From contig JAMOQE010000037.1 in assembly GCA_027064165.1 (NCBI GenBank), forward strand, positions 1-43,986: a stretch of DNA of 43,986 nt. The letters run 5' to 3'. Source of the stretch: Thermodesulfatator sp. GTDB lineage: Bacteria; Desulfobacterota; Thermodesulfobacteria; Thermodesulfobacteriales; Thermodesulfobacteriaceae. This document shows, piece after piece, positions 10,701 through 19,053 of this stretch. Each line of letters starts with the position of its first letter. Positions within the stretch are counted from its first letter, which is position 1. The notes under the pieces were generated by a model. That model had not been told where the DNA came from. It searched no databases and saw nothing but the letters and a program-made list of their open reading frames with translations. The translations under genes were made by a program, and so were the position numbers.

Positions 10701-11800
10701 CCAAGGTCAGGGTAAGAGAAGGAGAAAAAGTAAAGGCAGGGGATTTGCTTGTTGAGTGGGACCCTTATACCAACCCCATTATTTCAGAGGTTTCAGGAAA
10801 GGTAAAATTCGGAGATATTATTGATGGAGTAACAGTAGATGAAAAGATAGATCCTACTACTGGAAGAGTAAGTATTGTGGTAAGGGACTATAAGCTTACT
10901 GATTATCGTCCCAGGATTTCTATAAAGGACGAAAAAGGAAGAACTATAGATGTCCCAGGTGGAAGGGGTAAAGCAAGGTATGAGCTTCCTGTAGGTGCTA
11001 TTATCAGTGTGCAGGAAGGGGATTATGTAAATGCAGGAGACATTATAGCAAGAATTCCCAAGGAAACTCTTAAGGCAAAGGACATTACTGGTGGTCTACC
11101 CAAGGTAACAGACCTTTTTGAGGCAAGAAAACCAAAAGAATATGCAATGGTTACAGAGATTGATGGAAAGGTGATATTTGAGAAAGAGACAAGAGGCAGA
11201 AAGAAGGTAGTAATTCAGCCGGAGATTGGAGAACCTAAGGAGTATTATATCCCCAAGGGTAAACATATTGTGGTAAGAGAGGGAGACGAAGTAAAGGCAG
11301 GAGATGCGCTTATTGAAGGTTCTCCCAATCCTCATGATATCTTGAAGGTGAAAGGGATTAAGGGTGTGGCAAGATTTCTTGTGGAGGAGATACAAGAGGT
11401 TTACAGACTTCAGGGAGTTAAGATAAATGACAAGCATTTTGAGGTGATAGTGAAACAAATGCTTAAGAAAGTGAAGATAAAAGAAGCGGGGGATACAAAT
11501 TTTATGATAGGTGAGATTGTGGACAAGGTGAGGTTTGAGGAGGAGAACGAGAGGGTGCTTGCCCAGGGTGGAAGGCCAGCTGTTGCCGAGCCAATTATTC
11601 TTGGTATTACAAAGGCAGCGCTTCTTACAGAATCCTGGCTTTCTGCTGCCTCTTTCCAGGAGACCACAAGAGTTCTTACAGAGGCATCCATTGCTGGAAA
11701 AGTGGACTACTTAAGAGGTCTCAAAGAGAATGTAATTATTGGAAGACTGATTCCTGCTGGCACAGGAAGAATAGTTTATGAAGAAAAAGGCTGGGTTTAA
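7739..11800 (+). CDS. rpoC: DNA-directed RNA polymerase subunit beta'
   Basis: Beta' carries the catalytic magnesium site. The 1353-residue product has an N-terminal zinc ribbon with Cys70, Cys72, Cys85 and Cys88. The active-site motif NADFDGD starts at residue 458, with the three magnesium-binding Asp at 460, 462 and 464. The bridge-helix/trigger-loop regions and a second zinc site ([13 protein letters not shown]) are also present. It starts with ATG after AAAAAGGGGGTG. It ends shortly before a bidirectional hairpin shared with the converging rpsO gene. Confidence 0.99.
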   Translation: MKELLNILEKPKDLMKIRAIKISLASPEQIREWSYGEVKKPETINYRTLKPERDGLFCAKIFGPVRDYECLCGKYRGMKHRGVICEKCGVEVIQSKVRRERMGHIELAAPVAHIWYLRSIPSKIGLLLNMTLKEVESILYLEKYVVVESEIEDYPKGKILKEDEYYELKERYGDRIKIETGAEAIYELLKGIDLDKEAQSIMAEMQATHSEAKRKKLGKRLQLIRAFKQSGNKPEWMILHVIPVIPPELRPLVPLEGGRFATSDLNDLYRRVINRNVRLKKLIDLDAPEIILKNEKRMLQEAVDALFDNGRRGRPVTGPNRRPLKSLSDVLKGKQGRFRQNLLGKRVDFSGRSVIVAGPELRMHQCGLPKKMALELFKPYIYGWLEKHGYATNIKTAKRLVEEEHPAVWDALEEIVKEYPIMLNRAPTLHRLGIQAFEPVLIDTKAIQLHPLVCVAYNADFDGDQMAVHVPLSVEAQTENRVLILSTNNILLPANGIPVVYPTQDMVLGIYYMTLERPFARGEGKVFKDKDEVILAYQTGEVDLQAKIKVRIDGKLVETTVGRVIFSTIVPEEIPFEEYNKPLRKKELQQLINISYRRAGLKKTVIFADRLKDLGFYQATESGLSISVDYLTIPKKKAEIIAEAEKKIAEIWEQYREGLITESERYNKAIDIWSNATERVTEEMIKEMESRVYEGPNGEKVIGPSLNPVYIMAFSGARGSKDQIRQLAGMRGLMAKPSGEIIETPIKSNFREGLSVLEYFVSTHGARKGLADTALKTANAGYLTRKLVDVAQDCIVTEEDCGTIDGIEVGHLIEGGEIIEPVWDRVLGRVALEDIVDPVTGEVLVKADEEIDEKAVEKLKAAGIEKVTIRSVLTCEAKYGVCRKCYGRDLATGRLVEIGEAVGIIAAQSIGEPGTQLTMRTFHIGGAVGKALEQSEHRAQSQGIVRFFNLRTVERPDGTLIVLNRQGEIAIEGPDGRIVERYPVIYGAKVRVREGEKVKAGDLLVEWDPYTNPIISEVSGKVKFGDIIDGVTVDEKIDPTTGRVSIVVRDYKLTDYRPRISIKDEKGRTIDVPGGRGKARYELPVGAIISVQEGDYVNAGDIIARIPKETLKAKDITGGLPKVTDLFEARKPKEYAMVTEIDGKVIFEKETRGRKKVVIQPEIGEPKEYYIPKGKHIVVREGDEVKAGDALIEGSPNPHDILKVKGIKGVARFLVEEIQEVYRLQGVKINDKHFEVIVKQMLKKVKIKEAGDTNFMIGEIVDKVRFEEENERVLAQGGRPAVAEPIILGITKAALLTESWLSAASFQETTRVLTEASIAGKVDYLRGLKENVIIGRLIPAGTGRIVYEEKGWV

Positions 11801-11808
11801 ATAAAATA

Positions 11809-11839
11809 AAAGGGAGCAGGCTTTAAGCCTGCTCCCTTT
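11809..11839. terminator. Hairpin terminator between rpoC and rpsO
   Basis: AAAGGGAGCAGGCTT at 11809-11823 is the exact reverse complement of 11825-11839, giving a long GC-containing stem with a tiny loop. On the minus strand it is followed by a T-rich run (TTTATTTTATTT), so it works best as the rpsO terminator. On the plus strand the sequence after the stem is less T-rich, but it still sits 9 bases after the rpoC stop. Confidence 0.8.
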
Positions 11840-11870
11840 ACAGGCTATAAACTATTAAAGCTGGTTTTTT

Positions 11871-12140
11871 CTATTTTTTCAAGCCAAGTGCATTAAGAAT
11901 TGCTTTATATCTATTAAAATCCGTACGTTTTAAATAATTTAAAAGGGCTCTTCTTTTTCCGATAATCATCATAAGGCCACGACGGGAATGATAGTCCTTT
12001 TTGTGAACTTTGAGATGTTGTTCAAGCTGTTTAATTCTTGCGGTAAGAAGAGCAATTTGAACTTCTGGAGAACCAGTGTCATTGGGATGTCTCCTGAATT
12101 TTTCAATAATCATCTGTTTAATCTCAGGATCTAAAGGCAT
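11871..12140 (-). CDS. rpsO: 30S ribosomal protein S15
   Basis: S15 is an early-assembling protein of the small-subunit platform. It binds the 16S rRNA central domain and contributes to an intersubunit bridge. The 89-residue product is full length and contains the family signature [19 protein letters not shown] and the [20 protein letters not shown] region. AAAGGAGGTGTGTT precedes the ATG. It is transcribed alone, convergent to rpoC, with its own promoter and a structured leader. The usual neighbour pnp is absent. Confidence 0.98.
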   Translation of the reverse strand: MPLDPEIKQMIIEKFRRHPNDTGSPEVQIALLTARIKQLEQHLKVHKKDYHSRRGLMMIIGKRRALLNYLKRTDFNRYKAILNALGLKK

Positions 12141-12170
12141 AACACACCTCCTTTTTTAATTTATTTCCAA

Positions 12171-12200
12171 GCCTGGAGAAGGATTACCCCTTTCTCCAAG
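12171..12200 (-). promoter_or_regulatory. Possible structured leader of rpsO
   Basis: In the rpsO transcript, 30-60 bases before the start codon, GGAGAAAGG and CCTTCTCC can pair around a short GGTAAT loop with one bulged A. S15 represses its own mRNA in several bacteria through leader structures that differ between lineages. This hairpin is a candidate for that role, but nothing in the sequence proves binding. Confidence 0.4.
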
Positions 12201-12211
12201 CAGGTGGATAA

Positions 12212-12239
12212 ATTATACTCTAAAATCTGAGATTTTGAA
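12212..12239 (-). promoter_or_regulatory. Probable rpsO promoter
   Basis: On the minus strand a perfect TATAAT (12217-12212) is preceded at 16 bases by TTCAAA (12239-12234), a weak -35. It would give a leader of about 65 bases that contains the hairpin at 12171-12200. Confidence 0.5.
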
Positions 12240-12370
12240 GCCTTAATTTTACGGGAAAATGACAGGATAATAACATATTATTCAGCAGAGTTTTGTTTAT
12301 AATTTAGAAATACAATGATTATTTTTTAAGATGCTTTAGGAAATTATTATTAAAGAGGGTTTAAAAGGTC

Positions 12371-12399
12371 TTGACAAAAACTTAAACTTCCTATATAAA
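12371..12399 (+). promoter_or_regulatory. Promoter of the HU gene
   Basis: TTGACA at 12371-12376, a 17-base spacer and TATAAA at 12394-12399 form a near-consensus housekeeping promoter. Transcription would start near 12406, about 28 bases before the HU start codon and just upstream of its AAAAAAGGAGG ribosome binding site. Confidence 0.85.
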
Positions 12400-12433
12400 G
12401 AGTTGAAGAAATTTTTAAAAAAGGAGGTAGGGT

Positions 12434-12712
12434 ATGAATAAATCAGAATTAATTAAAAGAATGGCTGAAATTGCAGATGTTCCCAAGGTAACAGCAGAGA
12501 AACTTCTGGATGCGTTTATGGAAGCTGTTGAGGAGGCCATATCTAAGGGAGATAAGGTAGTACTTGTTGGCTTTGGATCTTTTCAGGTAGTAAAAAGAGC
12601 TGAAAGGGAGGGAAGGAACCCCAGAACTGGAGAACCTATTAAAATACCTGCCAAGAAAGTAATAAAGTTTAAGCCTGGTAAAAGGCTTGAAGAGGCAGCC
12701 CAAAAATCTTAG
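12434..12712 (+). CDS. hup: HU-family DNA-binding protein
   Basis: A histone-like nucleoid protein that bends and compacts DNA as a dimer. The 92-residue product is a complete HU: MNKSELIKRMAEIADVPKVT, then GDKVVLVGFGSFQV, the flexible arm with GRNPRTGEPIKIPAKK, and the KFKPGKRLEE end. IHF and HU cannot be told apart with certainty from sequence alone. The short N-terminus and generic arm fit HU. It is a single-gene unit with its own strong promoter and terminator, which fits abundant expression. Confidence 0.95.
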   Translation: MNKSELIKRMAEIADVPKVTAEKLLDAFMEAVEEAISKGDKVVLVGFGSFQVVKRAEREGRNPRTGEPIKIPAKKVIKFKPGKRLEEAAQKS

Positions 12713-12740
12713 CAGATATAAAAATTTTTTTATATATATT

Positions 12741-12774
12741 AGCCCTTGCCATTGTCGGCAAGGGCTTTTTTTAG
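12741..12774 (+). terminator. Terminator of the HU gene
   Basis: AGCCCTTGCC (12741-12750) pairs perfectly with GGCAAGGGCT (12757-12766) around a six-base loop. TTTTTTT follows on the plus strand and A/T-rich sequence lies on the other side. It also lies at the end of the converging 12771-15209 gene and can serve both. Confidence 0.9.
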
Positions 12775-15209
12775 TTTATTATAAAATCTGAACAGTCGTT
12801 GAAATCTTTTAAATTTTTAAATTCAATGGTATAAAAATTGAAAAAGTGTCTCTTTTTCAAAATTTGAGGAATGCCTAAATTTTTAAAAAACAGATTTTTA
12901 TTAATCAAAAGAAACACCTGCTTATGAGGATGTTTTGAAAGAAAACCGAGGACATTTTCTACATAATAATAAACTCTTACCAGATGGGCCTGATAACAAT
13001 TTTGAAATGCTGTAGAATTTGTACTATTACAAATATTTTTCAAATATTCAGCAAAAGCAGGGTTAAAAAAGTCTACCTCAGGTAGTTTTAACAACTCCTG
13101 TTGAGAAAGCCCTTTTATTCCTGTTTTTTGAATTTTTGCTATTATGTGTTCTGGAATAGAAATTTTATTTATCTCTATGCCTGTGCTATTTGCCCATTCT
13201 AAAAAGTTTTTTATTGAAGTTTCATCCTGTGGGGAGTAAAAAATTGCTATTTTATGAAATTTTTTTAAATATGAAAGTATTTGTTTTAAAATGTTTATCT
13301 GTTTGTCTGTTTCAGGGAAATTCAAAATTATCAATCTTTTTTCTAATAACTTGAGAGCCACATCTTCCGGACCAAGAAGTTTGGAAGTTTGAATAATGGA
13401 CGAAAAATTATTTAATGAAAAATACAGACCATTTCTGCCTTTTATGAGCCTTTTTTTTAGAATTTTGTTTGGTTTTACCCACAATTCAGTAGCATTTAAA
13501 TTGTTTCTGAAAATCTTTATTAAAGAATTGTCTTCAAAATCAGAAACTTTCAAAAACGCTTTAAACTTGAAAGGAGCTGAAGGGGAGGGCATTACAAAAA
13601 AATAAAGCCCCTCTTTAGGAGGAGTTAAAAAATACATTTCTCTGGGTAAAAGACCAAGGAAAATAGCATTTTGTTTTGAGTGGAAAAATTCAGAAACTTG
13701 ATAATAGTTTTTCTGAGAAATTGTTACTATAGAATAATTAAACAGTTTGAAAAAGCTTAAGAAATTTTTATATTTGAAAAGTTTTTCTTTTCTGACAAGT
13801 ACAACTCCCGGGGCTTTCAGCATATTATCAAGACTTATGTCCGGTTCTTTTGGGCTTAATTTTCTATAGATAAGATAATCCGGATCAAGCACCACTGCTT
13901 TGGGAAGGGCAGAAAGTAAGAGTCTTTTTTCTATGTAAGTATTGTTTTTAAAAGAAAGCTCTTGGGAGATGGTGTTGTTAAGAGTAATAATTTGAACTTT
14001 TATATTGTAAGGAATGGGCAGAGAAGAAAAAATGGTATAATCAAATAAATATTTGTTATCTTGTTTAACAAGAAAATTTTTCTGGAAGCTTAAAGAAACT
14101 TTTTTGAAGTATTTTAGCTCTGGAAAAGTGCCATTTTCAAAAAAAAGTTTTAGAAAATCTTTATGGTCTACTGAATGAAAGGCAAATTTTTGATAGAATT
14201 CATTGGTCTTTTCCACGACTTTTTTGTTTTTTAACAGGTTAATTAAAAAGAAGGTGTCCCGTGCAAAGGGGCTCTCTTCTAATAAGAGATTTTTGCGAAG
14301 CTCTTTCTTTTTTGTAGAAGGAAGATAGGAAAGTAAAAAAAAACTAAGCGCTTTCCCAAAGGTCTTATCCTTCCAGTAAACACCATATAAAAGACTATTT
14401 TTTGCTATGGACTGGAAAATTTTTTGGGGCTGAGGGGAGCTATAAAGAGTTATGAATCTTGGAGCAGAGATAGAGCGAGAAAAATTGTTCTCCAGTAAAA
14501 TGAAGTAATTATGAAAGAGCAGAGGAAAGTTTTCAATAACACCGGTGGCATTGGAAACTGCATTTATATTCCTGGTTACAAAATTACAAAGTTGTTTTTC
14601 TGACTTTAAACAGTAAAAAGATAAAGAAAGGTTTTTCAACTTTACTTTTTTCTTTATTAAATTTCCTACAATAAGAGGAGGTGGAGAAGTAGGCGTAGAA
14701 CTTTTGAAAGTGTAAATAGAATAATATCTGGAATGCTTAAGAGAAAAAGATTCATAAGGCACGAGCACATATTTGGAGTTTTTTTTAGGAAGATATAGTT
14801 TTAAATGGTAGGAAAAAGGATGACTCAGGGGATAGGGAAAAAAAGGCAGAAATATTTCTACAGGAAAGGCCCAGAAGTCAACCTGTTTCTTAAATTTTAA
14901 CTTTACTACATGGTGCCTATTGCCTGTAAGAATAAGCATGTTGCCTTCCTTTGAAAATAGGGGAGATATAAGGTGCTTTTTTCCAAGAATTATCTGAGTA
15001 ATCTTAAAGCCTTTGCTATATATCTGATAATTGGTGTTTGGTTTTAAATAAAAGAGTAGTTCACCTTTTATTAAATTTTTTTTAAAATCAAGAAAGATAC
15101 TTCCCTGAACTTTTAAGTTCTGGGTATTTAAATTTCGGGAAAAGACTTGAGGATTGAGAGAAAAAACAATAATAAAAGAAATTAAAATTATATTAAAAAA
15201 TCTGAGCAT
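12771..15209 (-). CDS. Large secreted protein: M1-peptidase-like fold plus ChaN-like domain, catalytic motif absent
   Basis: I start this at the ATG giving MLRFFNIILISFIIVFSLN, a signal peptide with probable cleavage near VFS-RN. The longer in-frame start at 15269 would run into purQ. The 812-residue mature form would be outside the inner membrane. From memory of family patterns, residues about 30-380 follow the outline of M1 aminopeptidases, but where HExxH should lie the sequence reads KNSLLYGVYW (about 270-279). DPDYLIYRKLSPKEP (about 442-456) resembles the linker seen in such proteins. From about 613 to the end it resembles ChaN-type iron/haem-uptake domains (for example FLSKHPHKQVFLLINKN followed by LGIP). 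The domain calls are inference from divergent sequence. No known catalytic residues remain. It is very rich in Phe, Lys, Leu and Asn. Confidence 0.55.
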   Translation of the reverse strand: MLRFFNIILISFIIVFSLNPQVFSRNLNTQNLKVQGSIFLDFKKNLIKGELLFYLKPNTNYQIYSKGFKITQIILGKKHLISPLFSKEGNMLILTGNRHHVVKLKFKKQVDFWAFPVEIFLPFFPYPLSHPFSYHLKLYLPKKNSKYVLVPYESFSLKHSRYYSIYTFKSSTPTSPPPLIVGNLIKKKVKLKNLSLSFYCLKSEKQLCNFVTRNINAVSNATGVIENFPLLFHNYFILLENNFSRSISAPRFITLYSSPQPQKIFQSIAKNSLLYGVYWKDKTFGKALSFFLLSYLPSTKKKELRKNLLLEESPFARDTFFLINLLKNKKVVEKTNEFYQKFAFHSVDHKDFLKLFFENGTFPELKYFKKVSLSFQKNFLVKQDNKYLFDYTIFSSLPIPYNIKVQIITLNNTISQELSFKNNTYIEKRLLLSALPKAVVLDPDYLIYRKLSPKEPDISLDNMLKAPGVVLVRKEKLFKYKNFLSFFKLFNYSIVTISQKNYYQVSEFFHSKQNAIFLGLLPREMYFLTPPKEGLYFFVMPSPSAPFKFKAFLKVSDFEDNSLIKIFRNNLNATELWVKPNKILKKRLIKGRNGLYFSLNNFSSIIQTSKLLGPEDVALKLLEKRLIILNFPETDKQINILKQILSYLKKFHKIAIFYSPQDETSIKNFLEWANSTGIEINKISIPEHIIAKIQKTGIKGLSQQELLKLPEVDFFNPAFAEYLKNICNSTNSTAFQNCYQAHLVRVYYYVENVLGFLSKHPHKQVFLLINKNLFFKNLGIPQILKKRHFFNFYTIEFKNLKDFNDCSDFIIN

Positions 15210-15220
15210 TCTTTTCCAGG

Positions 15221-15248
15221 TTGTGTTTTTTGTTTTTTGCAATATAAT
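15221..15248 (+). promoter_or_regulatory. Promoter abutting the purQ start
   Basis: TTGTGT (15221-15226), a 16-base spacer and perfect TATAAT (15243-15248). The purQ ATG is at 15256, so the predicted transcription start falls at or within a base or two of the start codon. No Shine-Dalgarno sequence is present. Confidence 0.6.
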
Positions 15249-15255
15249 AAAAAAA

Positions 15256-16068
15256 ATGGCAAAGGTCAAGGTATTAATTTTTTGGGGATATGGAATTAAT
15301 TGCGAGATAGAAAGTGCTTATGTTTTTAAGCTGTGTGGAGCTGATCCAGAAGTAGTTCATTTGTCAGAAATTTTTTCTGGGAAAAAGAGTATTTTAGGTT
15401 ATCATATTCTTTGTTTTCCAGGGGGATTTTTAGATGGAGATCATTTGGGATCTGCTCAGGCCTGTGCACATAGGTTTAAATATTGTAAAATAAATAACAA
15501 AAGGACATTATGGGATGATTTAAAGCTTTTTTTAGAGGAGGGAGGGCTTGTTATAGGAATTTGCAATGGTTTTCAGCTGCTTGTTAAAATGGGGCTTTTA
15601 CCAGGAGGAAAATATCTCGGGGAAAGGGTGGTTACTTTGACATATAATCTTTCTGGTAAATTTGAGGATAGGTGGGTGTATTTAAAAGTAAATCCCTCTA
15701 CTCCCTGTGTATTTTTAAAAGGGCTTTCCGAGCTTTATCTTCCTGTGAGACATGGAGAAGGAAACTTTGTGCCTTCTTCAGCAGGAATCCTTCAGGAACT
15801 TTTTTCCAATGGCCAGGTAGCCCTGCAATATATTAATCCACATACAGGAAAGCCTACTCAGAAGTATCCTTACAATCCCAATGGTTCTGTTGAAGGCATA
15901 GCAGGGATTTGTGATCCCACAGGACGGATTTTTGGACTTATGCCTCATCCAGAGGCATTTAATCACTTTACTAATCATCCACGGTGGACACGCGTAAAAC
16001 ATCTCGCAGCCCAGGGCCTTGAAATTTTCCACAATGCAGTAACCTGGGTAAGAGAAAACCTGTTTTAA
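15256..16068 (+). CDS. purQ: Phosphoribosylformylglycinamidine synthase glutaminase subunit (PurQ-like)
   Basis: A class I glutamine amidotransferase that would supply ammonia for the FGAR to FGAM step of purine synthesis. The 270-residue product opens with KVLIFWGYGINCEIES and has FPGGFLDGDHLGS (an oxyanion-side stretch). The nucleophile motif is GICNGFQLL with Cys103, and the His231/Glu233 pair is in MPHPEAF. GICNGFQ and the G-x-NCE N-terminus are typical of FGAM synthase glutaminases. It is longer than Bacillus PurQ (about 227) and resembles the longer stand-alone form. The start at 15256 aligns with the conserved N-terminus; a longer frame from 15154 would overlap the divergent gene. tatC begins directly after its stop. 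Confidence 0.85.
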   Translation: MAKVKVLIFWGYGINCEIESAYVFKLCGADPEVVHLSEIFSGKKSILGYHILCFPGGFLDGDHLGSAQACAHRFKYCKINNKRTLWDDLKLFLEEGGLVIGICNGFQLLVKMGLLPGGKYLGERVVTLTYNLSGKFEDRWVYLKVNPSTPCVFLKGLSELYLPVRHGEGNFVPSSAGILQELFSNGQVALQYINPHTGKPTQKYPYNPNGSVEGIAGICDPTGRIFGLMPHPEAFNHFTNHPRWTRVKHLAAQGLEIFHNAVTWVRENLF

Positions 16069-16830
16069 ATGTATGCCAGAAAAGTAGCCAGATTTTTAAA
16101 AAATGTTTCCAGAAATAAAAAATTTAGCTTTTTATTATCTTTTATCTGTTTAGTTTTTCTTGCTGTACTTGGGAATACGCCCCGCCTTTTGGTATACTTT
16201 GAAAGATTGTATAATCAAAAATTTGTTTTTTTTAGTGTTGGAGAACCTGTTACCTCAATTTTAAGATTTGCTTTTTTTGTAACAATTTTGCTTGTTTTTC
16301 CCTTGTTGTGGTATTTTTTAATTTCTTTAGTCAACTTTCTTTTTTCTTTTAAAAAACGACTTTTTTTCCTTTTTTTCTTTACAGGAATTGTGTTATTTTA
16401 CACAGGGGTAGTTTTTGCTTATAAGGTAACTCTACCTTATGGTATAAAATTTCTTCTTTCTTTTGGCAATGAAAAAATTGAACCAGCAATTTCTTTAAAA
16501 CACTTTGTTAATTTTTTTGTTTTTTTTTTAATAGCTTTTGGATTTATTTTTGAAATGCCTCTGGTTATATGTTTCCTTTGTCTGGTAAAACTCGTATCTC
16601 CAGAAAGGCTTGGCAGGTATAGAAAAGAAGTGTTCTTTATTATTGTGGTTCTTGCTGCTATTGTAACTCCTACTCCTGATGCCTTTAATATGTCTCTTCT
16701 TGCTATACCACTTTATGTGCTTTTTGAATTAGGGCTTCTTTTGGGACGAGTTCTTTTAAAGACTAATATTTTTTGGGAGGCGCCCCGGAAAGAGCCTCAG
16801 ATAGAACAGCAGCCTTCTCAGGAGGCATAG
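16069..16830 (+). CDS. tatC: Twin-arginine translocase subunit TatC, divergent
   Basis: TatC is the six-helix receptor of the Tat pathway, which exports folded proteins. The 253-residue product aligns along the family: FFSVGEPVTSILRFAFF, GIVLFYTGVVFAYKVTLPYG, AFGFIFEMPLVICFLC, and VTPTPDAFNMSLLAIPLYVLFELGL (split here into two well-conserved parts). The start ATG abuts the purQ TAA, and an in-frame stop immediately upstream fixes the N-terminus. That leaves no HLxELR motif at the start. The residue equivalent to E. coli Glu103 is Lys95 (SFKKRLF), and both positions are signal-peptide contacts in E. coli. No tatA/B is nearby. Its last 68 bases overlap the converging motE-like gene. Confidence 0.85.
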   Translation: MYARKVARFLKNVSRNKKFSFLLSFICLVFLAVLGNTPRLLVYFERLYNQKFVFFSVGEPVTSILRFAFFVTILLVFPLLWYFLISLVNFLFSFKKRLFFLFFFTGIVLFYTGVVFAYKVTLPYGIKFLLSFGNEKIEPAISLKHFVNFFVFFLIAFGFIFEMPLVICFLCLVKLVSPERLGRYRKEVFFIIVVLAAIVTPTPDAFNMSLLAIPLYVLFELGLLLGRVLLKTNIFWEAPRKEPQIEQQPSQEA

Positions 16831-17296
16831 CACTCAAAATATTTGCTACCTGAGAGCTTTTAAGCTGACTTAATATTTTTATTGCCTGATTTTGGTCCAT
16901 CTTTGATAAAAGAGCAGCTGCCTTCGCAGGCCTCATTTCCGAAAAGGCCTTTACAAGAAGTTTGAAGCGTTTATTGTTTATTATCTCTATCTGTTTTAAT
17001 TTTTCATCAATAGTAACTTCCAAGTCTTTTAATACAGCAATTTGCTTTTTTATTCTCTTTTCCAGTAGCTCAAGTTCTTTTCTTCTTGCTTCTATTTTTT
17101 CTGCTTCCTGTTTTAATCTATTCCTTTCAATAACAAGATATTCTGAAAATTCTGGAGGGCAACTATAGGCAGGCCTCTTTTCTTTTGCCTGAAGAAAGGC
17201 AATTTGATTCCCTAAAAGCAGGGTTAAAAAACCTATTTTTAAAAAAGCAAAAAATATTAAACTCCACAAAAGTATTTTTAGTTTTTTTCTAATCAT
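16763..17296 (-). CDS. MotE-like flagellar motor-associated protein
   Basis: The 177-residue product has an N-terminal membrane anchor (residues about 8-28). A long Lys/Glu-rich coiled coil follows (about 55-110). The C-terminal domain is of the MgtE N-terminal type (SEMRPAKAAALLSKMDQNQA, then QLKSSQVANILSAMPPEKAA). That order is typical of MotE, a chaperone of the stator protein MotC in some bacteria, which acts at the periplasmic side of the membrane. It is the last gene of the flagellar operon, overlapping fliJ by four bases (ATGA). The stator genes themselves are not in the window. Its 3' end overlaps tatC on the opposite strand. Confidence 0.75.
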   Translation of the reverse strand: MIRKKLKILLWSLIFFAFLKIGFLTLLLGNQIAFLQAKEKRPAYSCPPEFSEYLVIERNRLKQEAEKIEARRKELELLEKRIKKQIAVLKDLEVTIDEKLKQIEIINNKRFKLLVKAFSEMRPAKAAALLSKMDQNQAIKILSQLKSSQVANILSAMPPEKAAVLSEALSGAPPKKY

Positions 17297-17733
17297 TTGC
17301 TCTCTCTTGCCTTTTTTATAATGGTAAGCTCATCCAGCTCTCTAAGAAAGGCCCTGTATTTTTCCATTTGATAGAGGGCGTAAAGCCGATTTTTTAAGGT
17401 TTCATAAAGTTTTTTTTCTTTATGTACAGCCTCTAAATTTTCTCTAATTTTTTGTATTTCTTTTTTCTTCTGCCCTTCTTTTTCCTGATACTGCTGTATT
17501 AAAGTCTTTACCTGCTCTTTTGCGTAAATTTTAGATATAAGTTCTTCTGCACTAATAATTTTTTTTGTTTCAATTTGTTTTATAAACTCGCTAAGTTCTT
17601 TTTCAAGTTCCTTTTTTTGAGAGGTAAGGGCTTTTAGTTCAGACTGCGTTTTAGAAAGCTTTTGGAGGAGAGTTTCTTCCTGAAGCCCCTTCCAGCGTTC
17701 AAGTAGATTGAGAATCTTTATTTTCCTTTCCAT
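17293..17733 (-). CDS. fliJ: Flagellar export protein FliJ
   Basis: FliJ is the stalk-like coiled-coil protein of the flagellar type III export ATPase, inserted in the FliI ring. The 146-residue product is almost entirely alpha-helical coiled coil rich in Glu, Lys and Gln. It begins MERKIKILNLLERWKGLQEE and has the length of the family. FliJ is poorly conserved in sequence, so the call rests on length, composition, and location immediately after fliI (3 bases) and before the MotE-like gene. Confidence 0.85.
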   Translation of the reverse strand: MERKIKILNLLERWKGLQEETLLQKLSKTQSELKALTSQKKELEKELSEFIKQIETKKIISAEELISKIYAKEQVKTLIQQYQEKEGQKKKEIQKIRENLEAVHKEKKLYETLKNRLYALYQMEKYRAFLRELDELTIIKKARESK

Positions 17734-17736
17734 TTA

Positions 17737-19047
17737 TTAACCCTCCAGAATCTCTTTTAACATTTGTAGAGATGCTTCCACAGTAAAACACTCATCAATT
17801 CCCTGTCTGAGAAAGTTTTTAAGAGGAGTAATAAGTTCTACTGCCCTGTCTATTTCAGGATTTGAGCCTTTTACATAAGCTCCTATGTTAATAAGGTCCT
17901 CTGCTTTTTTATAAGTAGCAAGGATTTGTATGGTTTTGTTAGCTATTTCAAGATGTTCTTTTGAAACGATGTCTTTCATTACCCTGCTTATGCTGGAGAG
18001 TACATCTATTGGTGGATAATGGCCTTCATGAGCAAGGTCTCTTGAGAGCACCACATGCCCATCCACAATACTTCTTACAGCATCAGCAATAGGATCATTA
18101 AAATCGTCTCCCTCTACCAGCACAGTATAAATTCCTGTAATGTCCCCTGCATTTAGTTTTACTCCAGCTCTTTCAAGGAGTCTTGGAAGATGTGCAAATA
18201 CAGATGGAGTGTATCCCCTTGCTGTAGGGGGTTCACCAGAAGCAAGTCCAATCTCCCTTCCTGCCATGCAGAATCTTGTAAGGGAATCCATAAGAAGCAG
18301 TACTTTATAGCCTTTATCTCTGAAGTATTCTGCCAGGGTGGTGGCATAATAGGCTGCCCGGATTCTGAGAGATGGTGGTTCATCAGAAGTGGCAACCACA
18401 ACCACGGATTTTTTTAGTCCTTCTTCTCTTAAATCCCTTTCTATAAATTCTCGCACTTCTCTTCCTCTTTCTCCAATCAGAGCAATAATATTAACATCTG
18501 CCTTTGTATATCGTGCCATCATACCGAGAAGAGTGCTTTTTCCCACTCCAGAACCTGCCATTATGGCAACTCTCTGCCCCCTACCAAAAGTAAGAAGCGC
18601 ATTAATAGCCTTTACTCCTACATCCAGAATTTCTGAGATTCTCCCTCTTTCAAGCGGCTTTAGGGGATCTCCATAGAGAGGATACCTTTCTGAGGCGAAG
18701 GGAGAGGGCTTGTGATCAAGGGCTTCTCCCAAGGCATTTACCACTCTTCCCAAAAAGTTTTCTCCCACTGGCGCAAGGGAGGACCCCACAGGATAAACCC
18801 TTGCTCCTATTTCAAGCCCTTTGATATCTCCCAGAGCAGTTAAAATAAGCTGATTATCCTTAAACCCCACCACCTCTGCCAGGGTTTTTGTTCGTGCTCC
18901 ATGGATTTCACATAGATCTCCTATACTGAGCTTTGGGCCTGTACTTTCAATGGTAAGCCCCAGGACTTTTGTCACATATCCGTAAACTTCAAAGGGAATG
19001 AGGCCTTCTAATCTATTTAAATATTTTTCTCCTGCTTTAAGTTTCAC
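17737..19047 (-). CDS. fliI: Flagellum-specific ATPase FliI
   Basis: FliI hydrolyses ATP to help unfold and deliver substrates to the flagellar export gate; it is related to F1-ATPase beta. The 436-residue product has the Walker A AGSGVGKST (residues 164-172), IALIGERGREVREFIE, the Walker B LLLMDSLTRFCMAGREIGL and the DDFNDPIADAVRSIVDGHVVLSR stretch. All are diagnostic of FliI/YscN ATPases. It starts with GTG at 19047 after GGAGTAGTG. fliH lies six bases upstream and fliJ three bases downstream. Confidence 0.97.
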   Translation of the reverse strand: MKLKAGEKYLNRLEGLIPFEVYGYVTKVLGLTIESTGPKLSIGDLCEIHGARTKTLAEVVGFKDNQLILTALGDIKGLEIGARVYPVGSSLAPVGENFLGRVVNALGEALDHKPSPFASERYPLYGDPLKPLERGRISEILDVGVKAINALLTFGRGQRVAIMAGSGVGKSTLLGMMARYTKADVNIIALIGERGREVREFIERDLREEGLKKSVVVVATSDEPPSLRIRAAYYATTLAEYFRDKGYKVLLLMDSLTRFCMAGREIGLASGEPPTARGYTPSVFAHLPRLLERAGVKLNAGDITGIYTVLVEGDDFNDPIADAVRSIVDGHVVLSRDLAHEGHYPPIDVLSSISRVMKDIVSKEHLEIANKTIQILATYKKAEDLINIGAYVKGSNPEIDRAVELITPLKNFLRQGIDECFTVEASLQMLKEILEG

Positions 19048-19053
19048 TGCACA

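Noticed and set aside
13396-13605. Plus-strand open frame inside the large secreted protein gene
   Set aside because: It is antisense to a long, clearly coding frame and has no ribosome site or recognisable product.
15154-15255. A longer purQ reading frame starting at 15154
   Set aside because: The added hydrophobic 34 residues are not part of PurQ, overlap the divergent signal-peptide gene, and lie upstream of the TATAAT box at 15243.
15210-15269. A longer start for the large secreted protein at 15269
   Set aside because: It would place 20 residues before an obvious signal peptide and overlap the purQ coding region.
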